In this document: in pieces, positions 1-11,334 of the stretch
Layout of the letters: the number at the start of each line of letters is the position of its first letter
How positions within the stretch are numbered: the first letter of the stretch is position 1
NCBI GenBank assembly: GCA_029876055.1
Contig: CM056875.1
Coordinates: 806,001-870,000 of the forward strand
Length of the DNA stretch: 64,000 nucleotides
From: Madurella fahalii
Taxonomy: Eukaryota > Ascomycota > Sordariomycetes > Sordariales
Direction of reading: 5' to 3'
Notes under the pieces: model-generated
What the model was told of the DNA's origin: nothing
Seen by the model: only the letters and a program-made list of their open reading frames with translations
Databases searched by the model: none
Made by a program: the position numbers and the translations under genes

Positions 1-1438
1 AGAAAGGGGAAGAGAACGTAATATATAAAATCCCCAAACTTGAAGGAGACCCCTGTCCTAGGGCTCAGCTGACGCTTGTTGAACGACGATGAGGCGCCAA
101 GACTGCCCCGGTTCGCAACATGGAAGAACTCGGATTCCTCCACATTGGCACCATGGATGCCCAACTCAAGCATGCTGACGCGATTGGTGAATGCAGCTGC
201 AACTCTGCTGACCGCATTATTTTAAGAATGGAGGATCACGCCAGATTGTGAGCAGTACAACCTTCTATAGCAGTAGATTCGAAAATCAGGCGAAAATTCC
301 CACTAGTTTGGGATGACCATAGATGTTGGTCGACATCCTGCGCAACATCCCGGTAACGGCAGACGGTTGTTGGTTCGTAGTTGGGCCAGCAAAACAGGAC
401 CGTAAGGAGTATTACAGGTCCCACGCGCCAATTTTATCCACCGTTCCGGCCAAACCACCCTCGTTGTGCGCAAATACTCCCTAAAACCATTGGTCAAGCG
501 GGAGAGCGGACCCGTTGGATTGTCTCCAAGACACGATCCGCACATCACTGCGTCGCTATCACCAACAGACGCCCTATAAACCAATCGCAGAAACGAATGT
601 CCCGTGTTTGCATGGCATTTAGTCTGCTGTGATGGTCTCATATGCAGTCAATATATGCTTGCAGAATAGAGGAAAGCCGCGTCAGACGCAGACGCCGGCC
701 GACTGATGTATCGCTACGATCAGGTAACGCCAAGATCCAGCTTTGCAGTCTGATACCGCTAGGACGTAACGCTGGGAAGTGGGGTCATGTCAGAAGTGAT
801 GATTCCAAACCCAGCCCCACTTGCTGGTCGTAGATAGTAGTACCTAGGTAAGCAGCCCATTCTGTGAAGGCCGACTAGTCTCTCAAGAAGTGTAATCGGA
901 GAGTCGGCGTGAAACATTAATGATCACTAATTAAGTGACTAGAAATAAGGCTCACTGTACCGTGCTCATGATGAATTGCAACTAATGACTACACAAGATC
1001 CTGGATCTCATCCTGCCTCCATGCCGAAGTGCTTAACGGTTGTCTCGATCCTCGTTTGCTCCTAGAGTGGAGGCCAGGAGCAGCTTCTCGCTTATCCATC
1101 GTCTCCCGTGTCTCGCCGGTGTACCAAAGAAAGCTGAGCAGTTTATCTCTTGGCCTAAGAGACCCATGCTCTCTTGCTATGCTATACACAAGGCCATGGT
1201 GGCAATCCATGTAGTGGACGGCTACGCTGCGCTTGAAAATCTCGCGTGTTGTATCACACTTCCATCTTAGGAAGAGTGCCCCTCCACGCTATATATCTGA
1301 CGTAGTTGCGGCCGCTACTGGAAGGTATTTAGCCCGGACAGAGCTCGGATTGTCGGCGGCAACAACTAGATCACCCCTGGCGGTATATATTCCGCCTCTA
1401 TCCCTGACTCGGACTTTCAAGCCGTATGAAAACATTCC
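1..1438. other. no recognisable gene
   Basis: No convincing gene was found. On the minus strand an open frame of about 74 codons runs from near position 226 to the window start, including the stretch SMLELGIHGANVEESEFF. It could be the end of a gene lying to the left, but it matches no family I know. The other frames are short and overlapping. Confidence 0.4.
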
Positions 1439-1855
1439 TTAATTAGCCTCGAAATCGAGCACAGTCCCAACACCAATGTCCTCTTTGCGACGCTCGTAAG
1501 CAGCCGAGCCGTCCATTATCCACAGGTGAAGATGTGTGGGATACCAGGAGCTACAGTAGCCATCAGACAAGGAGCGGAAACGGAAGTAGAGTGTCCCAGT
1601 TGGTGATTTGGCGGCGAACACGGGCGAGTATTTGGGCGTATCCATCATCCTTGAGCTGTTGGACACGATTGCTGCCATGCGGGAAGGCCGAGGTGGCATT
1701 TGGCGGTCAAGACACGCGAGCAAGTTTCCAGCGTCCCGTCCGTGCCAGACGCCGCCCATGTGCCTTTGGGGTTTATCATCGTCCTTCCCAAGAATCCCCA
1801 TGCTATGACCGGCATGTTCTAGAACAGTACCACCCATTAAACCTGCTATGGACAC
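1439..1855 (-). CDS. hypothetical open reading frame, 138 codons
   Basis: This minus-strand frame starts with ATG and stays open for 138 codons. The second half (for example GTLYFRFRSLSDGYC) reads like protein, but no domain is recognised. A 109-codon frame overlaps on the other strand, so chance cannot be excluded. No signal peptide or membrane segment is obvious. The first 10 kb of the window is full of broken genes, so this may be one more fragment. Confidence 0.2.
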   Translation of the reverse strand: MSIAGLMGGTVLEHAGHSMGILGKDDDKPQRHMGGVWHGRDAGNLLACLDRQMPPRPSRMAAIVSNSSRMMDTPKYSPVFAAKSPTGTLYFRFRSLSDGYCSSWYPTHLHLWIMDGSAAYERRKEDIGVGTVLDFEAN

Positions 1856-2319
1856 CCACTTAGACCAAGCCGGGGTAGGTAACGGTGTAAGTGGAGGCCG
1901 TACGTGACGAATAGACTCACTACAACCACTTTCAAGGGCATTTTCCGAGATTTTGATTTACGATCCACCATTGTGAAACGCTTCCTGGCGAGCTTGCGGG
2001 AAGGGATACAGACGCGGCGTCGGCGCAAATACTAATCACGACGAGCTATGGAGAGCCATTGCCCTTGCGTTGGACAAACTTTGGCAAGCACCTAATGAAA
2101 ATTGCAACGTACCGGCCATCACAGACGATGTGCCCAGACCTCGGCCCCCTACGTATAAGCGCGCGGTGTAAAACGCTATAGAGCCTTACCAGATATTCCC
2201 AGGGTTTTACCTCCTTTTTACGCCACTCAGATATCTTATCTCATGCAGTGAAGGTTGAACGGGCGGTTCACGTCTTAAAATCTTTGCATCTCTTGTTGCT
2301 ACGTGTATAAAGTACTACC
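1856..2319. other. intergenic, nothing seen
   Basis: There is no reading frame or repeat of note between the doubtful frame on the left and the 3' end of the FSH1-type gene. Confidence 0.4.
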
Positions 2320-3180
2320 TCAAGAACTCTCGCCCAACCGGATAGCTCGCCGGACTACATGCACCGCAGCGGTCAAGTAATCGTTTCGCGGAAATTCATG
2401 CCCCCCATCGTGGACAAGAACCAGGCGAACTGCCGGATCGCACAGTTGGCTGATATCCCGTCCCCCAGTGGGGGCCGTATCGTCGTTGGCACCCCAAATG
2501 TGCGCTGTAGGAATGCTTATGCATGGACCCCCCCGCTCTCTATCTGCGCCACGACCGAGGTAGGCTGCCTCGCGCGTGCTGACAGCGCTGGAAACAAAAA
2601 TGCCGCACTTTAGCGGAGCTGGGAACCCTTGTTGTTGTTTGTGCAGCAGGTACATCGCTGCGAGCACCGCCCCACAAGCGAAACCCAGCACGGCGTCAAA
2701 GGGCCCTTCAGCTGTCACGTATTCGTCTAACTGCGAAATCGTGCGCTTCAACGTCCTTAGGTCATGGGGATCGTAGAAACTGTAGAACTTGTGGTCTGGC
2801 GAGGACAGAGCCTCGATGCCTTAGCAGTAGGCTTGGGTCAGCATCGACGAGGGGCGGAAACCGGCAAATATATAACAAGGCCCGAAGAAAGCTTGATACC
2901 GGGATTATAAAGTCATACCTTGAACCATCGCTGACGGCGGAGCTGGGATGGTAGCTTCGACAAACTCATACTCGTGTCCATCATCTTCAAGCTCGTGCCT
3001 TAACGGCGCTGTTATCATACGTCATGGTTGGAAAAGCTGGACCGGGAAAATAACAACGAGATGCAGTTCAGAAACATACCGGTCTGCGCCTTCAAAAGCT
3101 TCAAATATCCATTTAGTTCGTAGGCTCTGCGTTGTACGTTATACAAGCACCGCTACTCCATTATTTGTACCGTTTCCATG
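2320..3180 (-). pseudogene. FSH1-type serine hydrolase (CtnB/LovG-like), decayed
   Basis: The frame aligns along its length with the FSH1 (DUF341) alpha/beta-hydrolases that act as thioesterases in fungal polyketide pathways. Three exons can be read: about 3080-3180, 2919-3008 and 2320-2819, with introns starting GTATGT and GTATGA. Recognisable parts are RHELEDDGHEYEFVEATIPA, GIEALSSPDHKFYSFYDPHD and GPFDAVLGF. The acid (WGANDD) and histidine (HDGGHEF) of the triad are present, but the nucleophile elbow, normally GFSQG, reads GFACG, so the serine is gone. The first exon has TAG where the start ATG is expected and needs a one-base frame change near 3085-3100. It lies next to an MFS pump on the same strand, as in metabolite clusters. 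A dead gene is the simplest reading; a non-catalytic protein starting further in is less likely. Confidence 0.75.
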
Positions 3181-3735
3181 GAAACAGAGGATTCTCATGG
3201 TAAACAAGCTTCTGATCTGAGCGATGGGGTGCCCGCGGAAGAGTTGAATGAAATAGTTTCGCAGTTCAGGTTATAGGGGCATTTCCCACGGTAGAGACGC
3301 TGCTTACCCCCGGAGCTCCAATAACTGGGGTCAAAGTATCACACCTGGGGGGAATATATACCTGTTGGGCCATAGATTACACAAGCATGCAACCCAAAAG
3401 ATAGTGTTACACGGCTCTCTCTTCCCTCGCCCCTACTCCGGAAGCCTCGGCGGACCCCCAACGTGAGGCGGTGCTCTAGCCCCCGCCTGCGCCCAAGCCG
3501 CCCCCTTTCCTGATTTTCTCTGCTATATAACCTGAAATAATGGTATTGTAACAAAGCCTTGGACAAATCTGCTAGCCACGAATCTCTGTATTAGAAAGAA
3601 GCCGGCGGAACTGCCAAGGAAAGCATCGAATAGTATCTGCAACATGTAGGTTACACATGAAATTGTAGGAGGCATCGAATCATGACTCTGTGAGCATGAA
3701 GCAGTGGCTTTCCTTTGCTCCTTCGCTTTTGGAGC
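3181..3735. other. intergenic, nothing seen
   Basis: This stretch separates two minus-strand genes and probably contains the promoter of the hydrolase and the 3' untranslated region of the MFS gene. The 75-codon frame at 3339-3566 is Arg/Gly-rich and looks like chance. Confidence 0.35.
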
Positions 3736-5555
3736 TTATTCCCGAGCCACCCCTTCAGATGAGTCACCCGTAGTCACACCTGAAATCTTGGGGGCCTGAG
3801 AATCGAGTTGCAGCCTCTCGCGCTTCATCAGCAACGACGTGAGGAAACCTAAGGCTGCGCCTGCGACATTGAGGTAAAAGACTTTAGCAACGTTGCTGGC
3901 GATGGCTTCCAAAACGCGAGTACGAAGGTCTGGGCTAAGATCCTGTACAAGGCTGGTGCCAGCGCCCTCGATGGTCGCTTGGATTAGCACGCGTGGACCC
4001 CAGGCAAGATGGCGGCAATGGCGGTGGTTGCGCCGTTCAAAAAGATGGTGGTAGCCATGCCTAGCGACAGGACGAGCCCGGTCATTTGCGAGCAGCTCAT
4101 GAAACCCGTCACCTCGGAAAGTGCCAGGCGCTGCTGTTCCTGCGCGCGACTTTACTCTGCGCTGCGGTGTAACCCAGCTGCATGATGGGCCCGCAGCCTG
4201 CTCCCGAGATGATGGTGTAGCCGCAGACAGCCGCACGAGAGGTTTCGTAGTGGATAGTCGTCAATAGCCCGTTGCCTATGAGCATGAGCATGCTGGCGCC
4301 GGCAAACCAAGCCATGTAAAGGGGGTATTTGGTGATAATCGGCCCTGCAATGCCGCCGACGGCGACGCAGGCACAGACGAAGGGAATGGTGTAGGCTGCT
4401 GAGTGAAGGGATGAGTCACCGTAGGTGAACTGGAAGAAGAGAGGCAGAGAATACACGGTCACAACCACGTTTGCGATGGCCAGAGAACCCCAGCAGAAGA
4501 AAGCGGCCATTTCCAAATCACCGATGAACTGCACTGGGAAAACCCGGTCCGTGGTGAGAAGGTTGAAACGCTGTGGATACTGAAAGCGGCCCAGAGGACG
4601 GGTGCTGCCACGTAGAGGCCGATCATTTGGTCGCTGGCCCAAGGGTACAAAGCGCTGCCAAACCCAAGGATCATGACGACAGTGACCACACCTCCGATGA
4701 AGAGCGTGGCGCCTATGTAGTCGACGCGCTTGACACGGTCCCAGAGAGGCGCGGCGGAAGGCGAGATTGATGGTATGAGGACTATACAAGCCGGTATGGC
4801 AAAGCCGGCGATGCAGATGTTGATGTAGAAAGCCCATCTCCACGTGGCCGCTGAGTCGGCGAATGCACCGCCCACCACGGGACCGAGTATAGTGCCCAGG
4901 CACCATGTGATACCGACAAAGTTGAGGTAGTTCGTCCGCTCGGATTCAGCCGTCATGGCCGAAATCATGTTCACGGTGCCGACATAGATACCGGATCCCC
5001 CACAGCCCGCGATGGCCCGGCCCACAATGACGACTTCCATGGATTGTGCCGAGCCGCAAACCGCGGAGCCAACCTCAAAGACCAACACGGCGATGAGGTA
5101 AAGGAGTTTATTGTTGAAATACTTGTTCAGCTTTCCCCTGTGACCGAGTTTAGCATGGGAGGGGGGAAGCAGAAGAGATGATGTGCGGCGACGTACCACA
5201 AGGGATTCGTGCCCACTTCCCCCATGGGGTATGACACAGAGAGCCATGGGAGCATGTCGATTCTATTTCCCAATGCTGCTATCATGCTGGGCCTGATATT
5301 CGCCGTGATAGTATTGTCAAGAGCGTAAAGGAATGTCGAAGACAAGATCGCTACAATCACAATAATCCACCTGACGGTTGTCCACTTGCGCCGAGCACCG
5401 CCCGTATCCGCGTCGCTAGCGGCGTGCCGCTGGGCTTCGGAATTACTGATGCTTTCTGCGCCCTTCTCGTGCATTACCATATTCTGCAGAATCGGGGTCG
5501 GGGGGATCGAATCGGGCCCAGGCTCGGCCGGATGGGTGACCGAGGGCTCGGACAT
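3736..5555 (-). pseudogene. MFS drug/toxin efflux transporter (DHA14 type), frame broken
   Basis: This is a 14-helix major facilitator of the DHA2/TRI12/GliA kind, which exports toxic metabolites at the plasma membrane. Exon 1 (5197-5555) encodes a hydrophilic N-terminus and helix 1. A 59-base intron (5138-5196) leads into WGKLNKYFNNKLLYL, the motif-A region, followed by motif C (GPVVGGAFADSAATWRW). The frame then shifts three times, each equal to one missing base: near 4575 (FSI to QRFNLL), near 4142-4150 (before QEQQRLALSEVTGF) and near 3996-4001, in a run of four C (before PRVLIQATIEGAG). The sequence between the breaks is well conserved up to the C-terminus (KRERLQLDSQAPK). Either the gene died recently or the assembly carries uncorrected indels. 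Its neighbour is an FSH1-type hydrolase. Confidence 0.85.
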
Positions 5556-6811
5556 GGCGACTTTCAGTTGCAGTGGGAGCGCAGAGTCGGTACACGGGCA
5601 GCGGCAGGACAGGGGAGGGAGCGGTGGTATCCTTAGAACTTAGATGGTGTGAGGTTTAAAAGCCCTGAACTGGATAGTACAGACACCAGTAGGCACTGAG
5701 GGGGACTACTCTGTACGGTCGGGGTCGGTACGATTCGATCGAGTTAATGTTGATATGAAGCGGAGCAAAGGGTGATGGTCGCAGGAACCCCGGACATCCC
5801 CCCAGGTCAGTTACCTTTAGGTAGGTGCTCTACCTGAGCCCATTTCCTATCTGTATGGTTAGGCAATTATGGGCGGGATGTTTTATACATAAGGTGTATT
5901 ACTAGTACCGGCAGATAAACAAGACTCTCGAGCCTCAAGAGGCCCAAGCACGTACAGTACATTACCATAGATCAAATGAATCTGCACGGTAAGCCCGGGA
6001 TTTCTGCAGGGTTGCCCGTGGCAAAGTTGGCCTCGGGCCAACAGCTAAATAAAACCGTGACATCCCAACAGGCCTCGTGAGATCTGATGTTGGGAGGGGA
6101 CCAACGGCTTTTTAAGTTCCCTTTGGCCAAAGTACTCACCCTAGATAATGTGCCGGGTTGCTCACATTTGCATGTGCGTTAATTACCTTACCTATACAAG
6201 TGCGAGTTATGCAAACACGCTGCCCGGAACCAAACCGCGATTGGCTACCCCCTTAGTGCATGCACATTTCATTACATCTTCGCCTCCCAACAGTCATGAC
6301 CAGCATCCAACGACCCGCGTTGTGCAACGTGGAACACTCCATTGTCGCGCGAGTCAAACTTCCCGCAGGCCCATGTCAGCACAGTTGGATCTGGCCTCCC
6401 GGTGGTGCCTACGCATTACGTACTGCACCCTACTTCCGAGGCTTTGCCCCAGAACCGCGAGGTAAGAATGCACTCCATGGTCGTCCGACAGGCACATTGC
6501 TTAGAGGTACTTTGGAAATATCGAACACCCTGTATCGAGCACAAACATGGGGTCTCTGTCAGCGAACGGCGGGCTTGGCTACATGGGTACTGCTGTGGTC
6601 CTAAGACAACTAAACACGCTTTTTGGTGTTGGTGTGGTTTCTGGGTACTGTGCTCTAGGAAGGAGGAAGGGTGGTTTTTAGTACTGTGTGGCACTCCTAC
6701 TCTGGAGAGTGGATAGGCTGCGCTTCCGATTTCTCTAATATTTTTTTCGATCATTTTTTCTCTCTTTCCTGGATATTATATTCACAGACTAGAACCCGGT
6801 TGCCTCTTAAA
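5556..6811. other. intergenic, no gene recognised
   Basis: The promoter of the transporter must lie at the left edge. Several overlapping plus-strand frames of 85-124 codons occur between 6148 and 6716, but none resembles a known protein. Short AGGTAGGT/ACCTA motifs occur near 5815-5835. Confidence 0.35.
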
Positions 6812-7360
6812 ATGGTGCTGGTCATTGCTGACTTCCCTCCAGATTACGTGGCAGCAGACCGTGGCCCCGCGCTGCCGGCGTTCCTTATCGTTATAACCCT
6901 TACGACAGTTCTTTCGGTTACAGTACGCTTCTAGTCTGCGGTTTGGCTAGTCAATTGCTACTGTCTACTACAGTCTTGATTACGTCTGGTGGAACTGCCA
7001 GCCGTTCGTTCTTGGCGCGCTCGCCCTCTCCTTCGTTGCGGATCAACAAGTGGTCTCTTCATCGGTAGCGCCGTTCCCAGTCTCTTCATTGACATGGCCA
7101 CCCTCCTCCTACCGCTAGCTATGCTGCAGACCACCAAGGCGAGCATGGCACGGAAGGTCGGCATAACTATTATCTTCATACTGGGATACAAGGAGACCCC
7201 CTTCTGGTTTAGAGGATCGAAACGCACCAAAGCATATAGCTTACCGTCACACAGTGTCACTCTTGTCTCTTTGGGTCGCTCTAATGCAGACATCACGTGT
7301 AAGTCTGATCTCTCCCGACCGCTCAGCTCCGGACAGCATACCCGTTTTCCTATTATCTAA
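6812..7360 (+). pseudogene. Pth11-type fungal rhodopsin-domain receptor, remnant
   Basis: The frame from ATG 6812 reads ADFPPDYVAADRGPALPAF, followed by a hydrophobic helix ending TVLSVTVRF. This is the typical start of the fungal rhodopsin/Pth11-like membrane receptor domain. It stops at TAG 6931. About 130 bases later a second block, FIGSAVPSLFIDMATLLLPL then MLQTTKASMARKVGITIIFI, matches the middle of the same domain (helix with D..(I/L)LLP, then the kinked 'K.G....F.LG' helix). A weak block around 6980-7050 (WWNCQPFVLG) may be the Cys-containing loop in another frame. The helices between the blocks and most of the C-terminal half are missing, so the gene is not functional. Family assignment rests on motif shape only. 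Confidence 0.55.
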
Positions 7361-8088
7361 TACGAGTTGGATGTAGACGACGGTAATCCTGTCGTATATT
7401 GGGCGATGGCAGAGCCCGTAATCCTCCTAGTAGGCCCCTGCCTTCCGGGAGTTAATAGCTCGGTCGTCACTTAGTGACGTCCTACATCTCCCCTATAATG
7501 ACTAAAGCCTCTTTAATTCTCACGTCACGGGAGAGTGTCGAGAATTCGGACACTGGAACCGACGGGATGCAAAGCCGCCATTCCCTCGGGAGCCACCACG
7601 GAGGTCTCAAGTGTTCTCACATCAAGACAATCACAAGGCCGATGTGCGCCCGGGACAAGCGAGGGTAATGGAATCATGGTATATGCGTTAGATCACAGTA
7701 ATGCTTCGATAATGACGTCTACGTGGTCTGAGCCTCAACGCCGCAACGGGATTAACTAACTACGCTCACAGCGCGGGCGCTAGATCATCGGGTCTCAAGA
7801 GATGGATGTGGATGGAGGTCATTCTGAGCTTAATTTTCAATATTTCTAGAAGCCAGGCTCGGGTTGGGCAGTACAATTCGCAGCATGTAGATATGGCAGA
7901 TACCTTGAAGTGCAACGCAGCCTGAGCCCCTCACGCCCACCTCCGCGTGTCACTGTTTACCTGCTCTAGCATGGCCACCCAGCGGTACCCGGCGATGGTT
8001 TGCAGAACGCCCGCAATCTGCGCCTTAACCATCTTCGAGGTTGCCTCTTGCCACGTACGCGTCGTCCAAGAAGCGTAGTACCTTCGAC
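7361..8088. other. intergenic, nothing firm
   Basis: Frames at 7474-7759 could be the eroded tail of the receptor remnant, but nothing proves it. The region just left of 8089 should hold the promoter of the nuclease-like gene. An open stretch in frame begins at 8029 without an ATG. Confidence 0.35.
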
Positions 8089-9585
8089 ATGGCGACACCA
8101 CTCCTCTCGGCCCCGCGTAACTCTTCGCCCAAGAAACTGAAGCTCGATCCGACTGTCGATAATAGCGACGCGCCCTACGCCAACCCTGACGTGGACCCCG
8201 GCTCGACGCCTAGATCAAATCGATCCGGCATCCTTGCAAACATCCCTCTCCATGGCGCATCTCTCACCCGCTGTTCATCACCCACCACAGACGTGATCTC
8301 CGCCTCCCCCTCGGTTGCACATACGACACCTTCCAGCGACCGTCGGTATAGTAAGCCCGGGGTCCCTTCAGCCAGTTCCGCTAAGCATCTTGTCACCCTG
8401 CAACGCCTAGACAAACCCGTCCAATTCGGGTCGCTAGATGATAATGCTGAGGAGGGGCAGCTACCGGAGGATGCCAGGGACCTGTTTAGCAAGATCTGGA
8501 AGACTGTAAACTTCTACCAAGACATTTATCCCGCCGAGATCCAAGACGAGATTGAGCATCTGAATTGTAAGATTCCCCCTCTAGCTTCGGCAAAGCCAAG
8601 CATAGGGCTCAGGATTTAGGCGGGGAAGAGTCGAGAGAAGCAAATATTGGGCGAGATATATTGCACATGACCCGTTTTTCAACTTCCTACCCATCTGGGC
8701 ATTCCCTCTAGCCGCCGACCACTCGTCCACAACGCCAATGCGACTTGCCCGCGCTGAGTTTCGGTATGTTCGTCACCTCAAGGCTGTCTCGCGCGAGTGT
8801 CTAGCCCTGCGCCGGAGCGAGGCCTCTTGGAACTCCAAGGTCCATGATCCGCTCCTAACCTTCGCGGTATGGGAATACCACAACGTCACCTTCGAGAACG
8901 CGACGTCGGCAAAGATCCTGCCGGCCTTCGTTCCAGCGCTTGTTACGGGCGAGGCCGTTGAGGGGAAGATAGTTGACTTTGTCCTGTCGCCGAATTTTGC
9001 GGCCGACGACCGCGCCGCCCCGCAGACCATACATAACAACGCTATCATTGACGCCGCCATCCAGAACAAGCTTGCCACGCAGCCGTCGGCCGGCTCGTGC
9101 AACCTTGGCGTCAATTACACCGACTATCCTCCGCTCCTGCGCGCGCCGGCCGCTGTGACCATCGAGACCAAGATTGGCGGTGCGAGCTCTGAGGAGGGGA
9201 GGCTCCAGCTGGGCATCTGGACTGCGGCCTGGCACACGCGCATGGCGACACTGGGTGTCGGCAGAGGGAAGGACGGCCCGTTGCTGCCGACTCTTCCCCT
9301 AATCTTAACCCATGACCATGAGTGGTCGCTCTATTTTGCTGCCGACCGAGGCCATAAGATCGTGGGTTGTTTCGGTGCCCATCTCCAGATATTTGGGCGA
9401 TTTCTTTTGATTAGAGACCCACGGGTACTGAACAGGAGATCCTTGGTACCATGCAAATCGGCATGACCGACACAGTTCAGGGTATTTACCGGCTGCTGGC
9501 GGTGCTGCGGCTGCTGGCCGAGTGGATTGAGACCGAGTTTCGTAAATGGGTTATTTCTACCTTTGTCCCGCAGCCTGCCACGTAG
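8089..9585 (+). CDS. PD-(D/E)XK nuclease-like protein (fungal PDDEXK_12 family)
   Basis: Three exons fit: 8089-8566, 8712-9361 and 9436-9585, giving 425 residues. Intron 1 starts GTAAGA and ends CTAG; intron 2 starts GTGGGT and ends ACAG. The N-terminal 120 residues are Ser/Pro-rich and probably disordered (SPKKLKLD could be a nuclear signal). The nuclease-like core has an Asp in KIVDFVL (about residue 248), the E-x-K in VTIETKIGG (311/313) and a Gln in RLQLGIW (325), matching D...ExK...Q of this fungal family. The last exon (EILGTMQIGMTDTVQGIYRL) is the conserved family tail. The role of the family is unknown; the genes are common in accessory regions. ATG 8089 was chosen as the first in-frame ATG; an upstream exon is possible. 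Confidence 0.75.
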
Positions 9586-11334
9586 ACAATATCTTGCTAC
9601 TTTGCAGCTTGCTTTCCGGGACAGCAAGACCGGAGCAGAGAACAGACAGCAAGATAACACACAAGAAAACCTCCCGTGCCCCGAAGGACTAATGATATGA
9701 CGGGGTTTAATACACGAAGCACGATGAGAATCACCCTCTATGGCTTGGCCATCGGTGGCGGTGCTGTGCGCGGTTCCGTTGCTCATTCTCTGGCAGCTCA
9801 TGCCAATCGTTGTCTCGAGCCATCGCTTGAGTCCTATGATTACTTCAACATGATTGGTGGCATTAGCTCTCAGTTTCGCCGCAGTCATGCTCGGATGTCT
9901 GCGGATGACGGTCAACGAGCGGATAGTGGTGTAAACATCCCTGGCCGACAAGGTCTGTGGGAGGAGGAGTTATTAGGATCTCTCCAAGAATAAGTGTCAG
10001 AGGCGCTTCAAGGCTGCTGCAAAGGCGGGCGGTCTTGCAGAAGGTACTCTCAAGAAATCGCGGCTGGTGGTAAGTCGAGCCCAGCAATTCCGGCTTTGAA
10101 TTGCCTCTTACCTCTTTCTTCTTTTCCCCATTATTTTTAACTTAAGTTGGAGGTTTACAGAGTGCCCGCCTCAGACTTGTTACGGTTGAGCCCTATGGAA
10201 CAAGGAGAAGCGTGAACTTCACCCGATGAGATGAAATTGAAGACCGCTTGTTAGATTCTAGATATCGCCTTTCACCATATCGTTGAATCTCGTATCCACG
10301 GTCCGTTTCACCCCGGCTACCTCGACCCACCCTATTAGTACTTTTGTACGACGACGCCTACAACCTGCAGGACGTTATTGACTAGGACGAAGTACAGACC
10401 GGACCCTCCTGTTTGGTCGATTCTCCCGACCTCTGTATCTCTCTGGCAGTGCCCAAAAGACTTCGGAACCCCTCGACTGGTTCATACGCTGCTTGGTATA
10501 CGCTTTAACGACCTTATCACAGTAAAGCTCTCAGTTGACTATCAAGATGTGTCGTAAAAGGAGGTCTTTGGAACATGTATCTATTGCTCTTCCTCTAAAT
10601 GGATGTCTACTCATAGATGTACAGGACAAGTATTAGAACACAGGGTAATTATTACGTCGGGAGGTGATTGTAAGACAAGGAGGTTAAGCGGCTAGTTCGG
10701 GGTAAACGTTAATTCCTTCGTCCAATAGTGTCAGCTGAGAGCGGACAATCGAGGTGGCAGGCCGGGCATCTCCATTGCTGGATTGGTGGCCCGACAATCA
10801 TTCCCCTCTCACAAAACGGTTCGATACTACGGAAGTAGTAGGGCCTAGTGATTAACTGCGCAGCCTCGGTGCTGTATAGCTTTCGGTGCAGGATGATGGT
10901 GTGCTTGGTGAATTTGGAGACCCCCCAGTGCCTCTTGATATTCATGCGTCGGTCAGCCCTCTTCGGTATCGTAATCGTCAACATCGCACCACGTCGTAGG
11001 TGAGCCCCATTGTGTCGAGGGGCATAATCTGGGCTTCGCCGCATCCTTTAGCCATTGCCTTCTCTTCGTCATAATGCCAAGGCTCGTTGTGATCGGGAAA
11101 CACTGGTTCTGGGGCTGAATTTGTCCGTCGGGTTGATCGGGAGATGAAGAGTATTCGATCCATATAGGCCAGAGTGATGCGGCTGCACAAGACTCAGAGT
11201 TGGAGAGTTCTCTCTCTTCTTGTCCGACTGTGGCCCCTTCGTACTATTCGGTCACCAGGAATGCGCGCAGCAAACAAAGTCGTCGCCTCCCGGGCATATC
11301 GGAGCCGAGCCGGTCCCTGTTCGAGTTAATCCTT
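9586..11334. other. intergenic, no gene recognised
   Basis: Small frames occur at 9676-9993 (+), 10709-11044 (-) and 10978-11190 (-). The last (EPWHYDEEKAMAKGCGEAQI) reads somewhat like protein but has no recognisable family or partner exons. No repeat was noticed. Confidence 0.35.

Noticed and set aside
303..833. Overlapping frames of 62-112 codons on both strands
   Set aside because: They overlap each other in several frames, resemble no family and show no splice partners; probably chance.
6148..6754. Four frames of 105-124 codons
   Set aside because: All overlap in different frames and none reads like a known protein.
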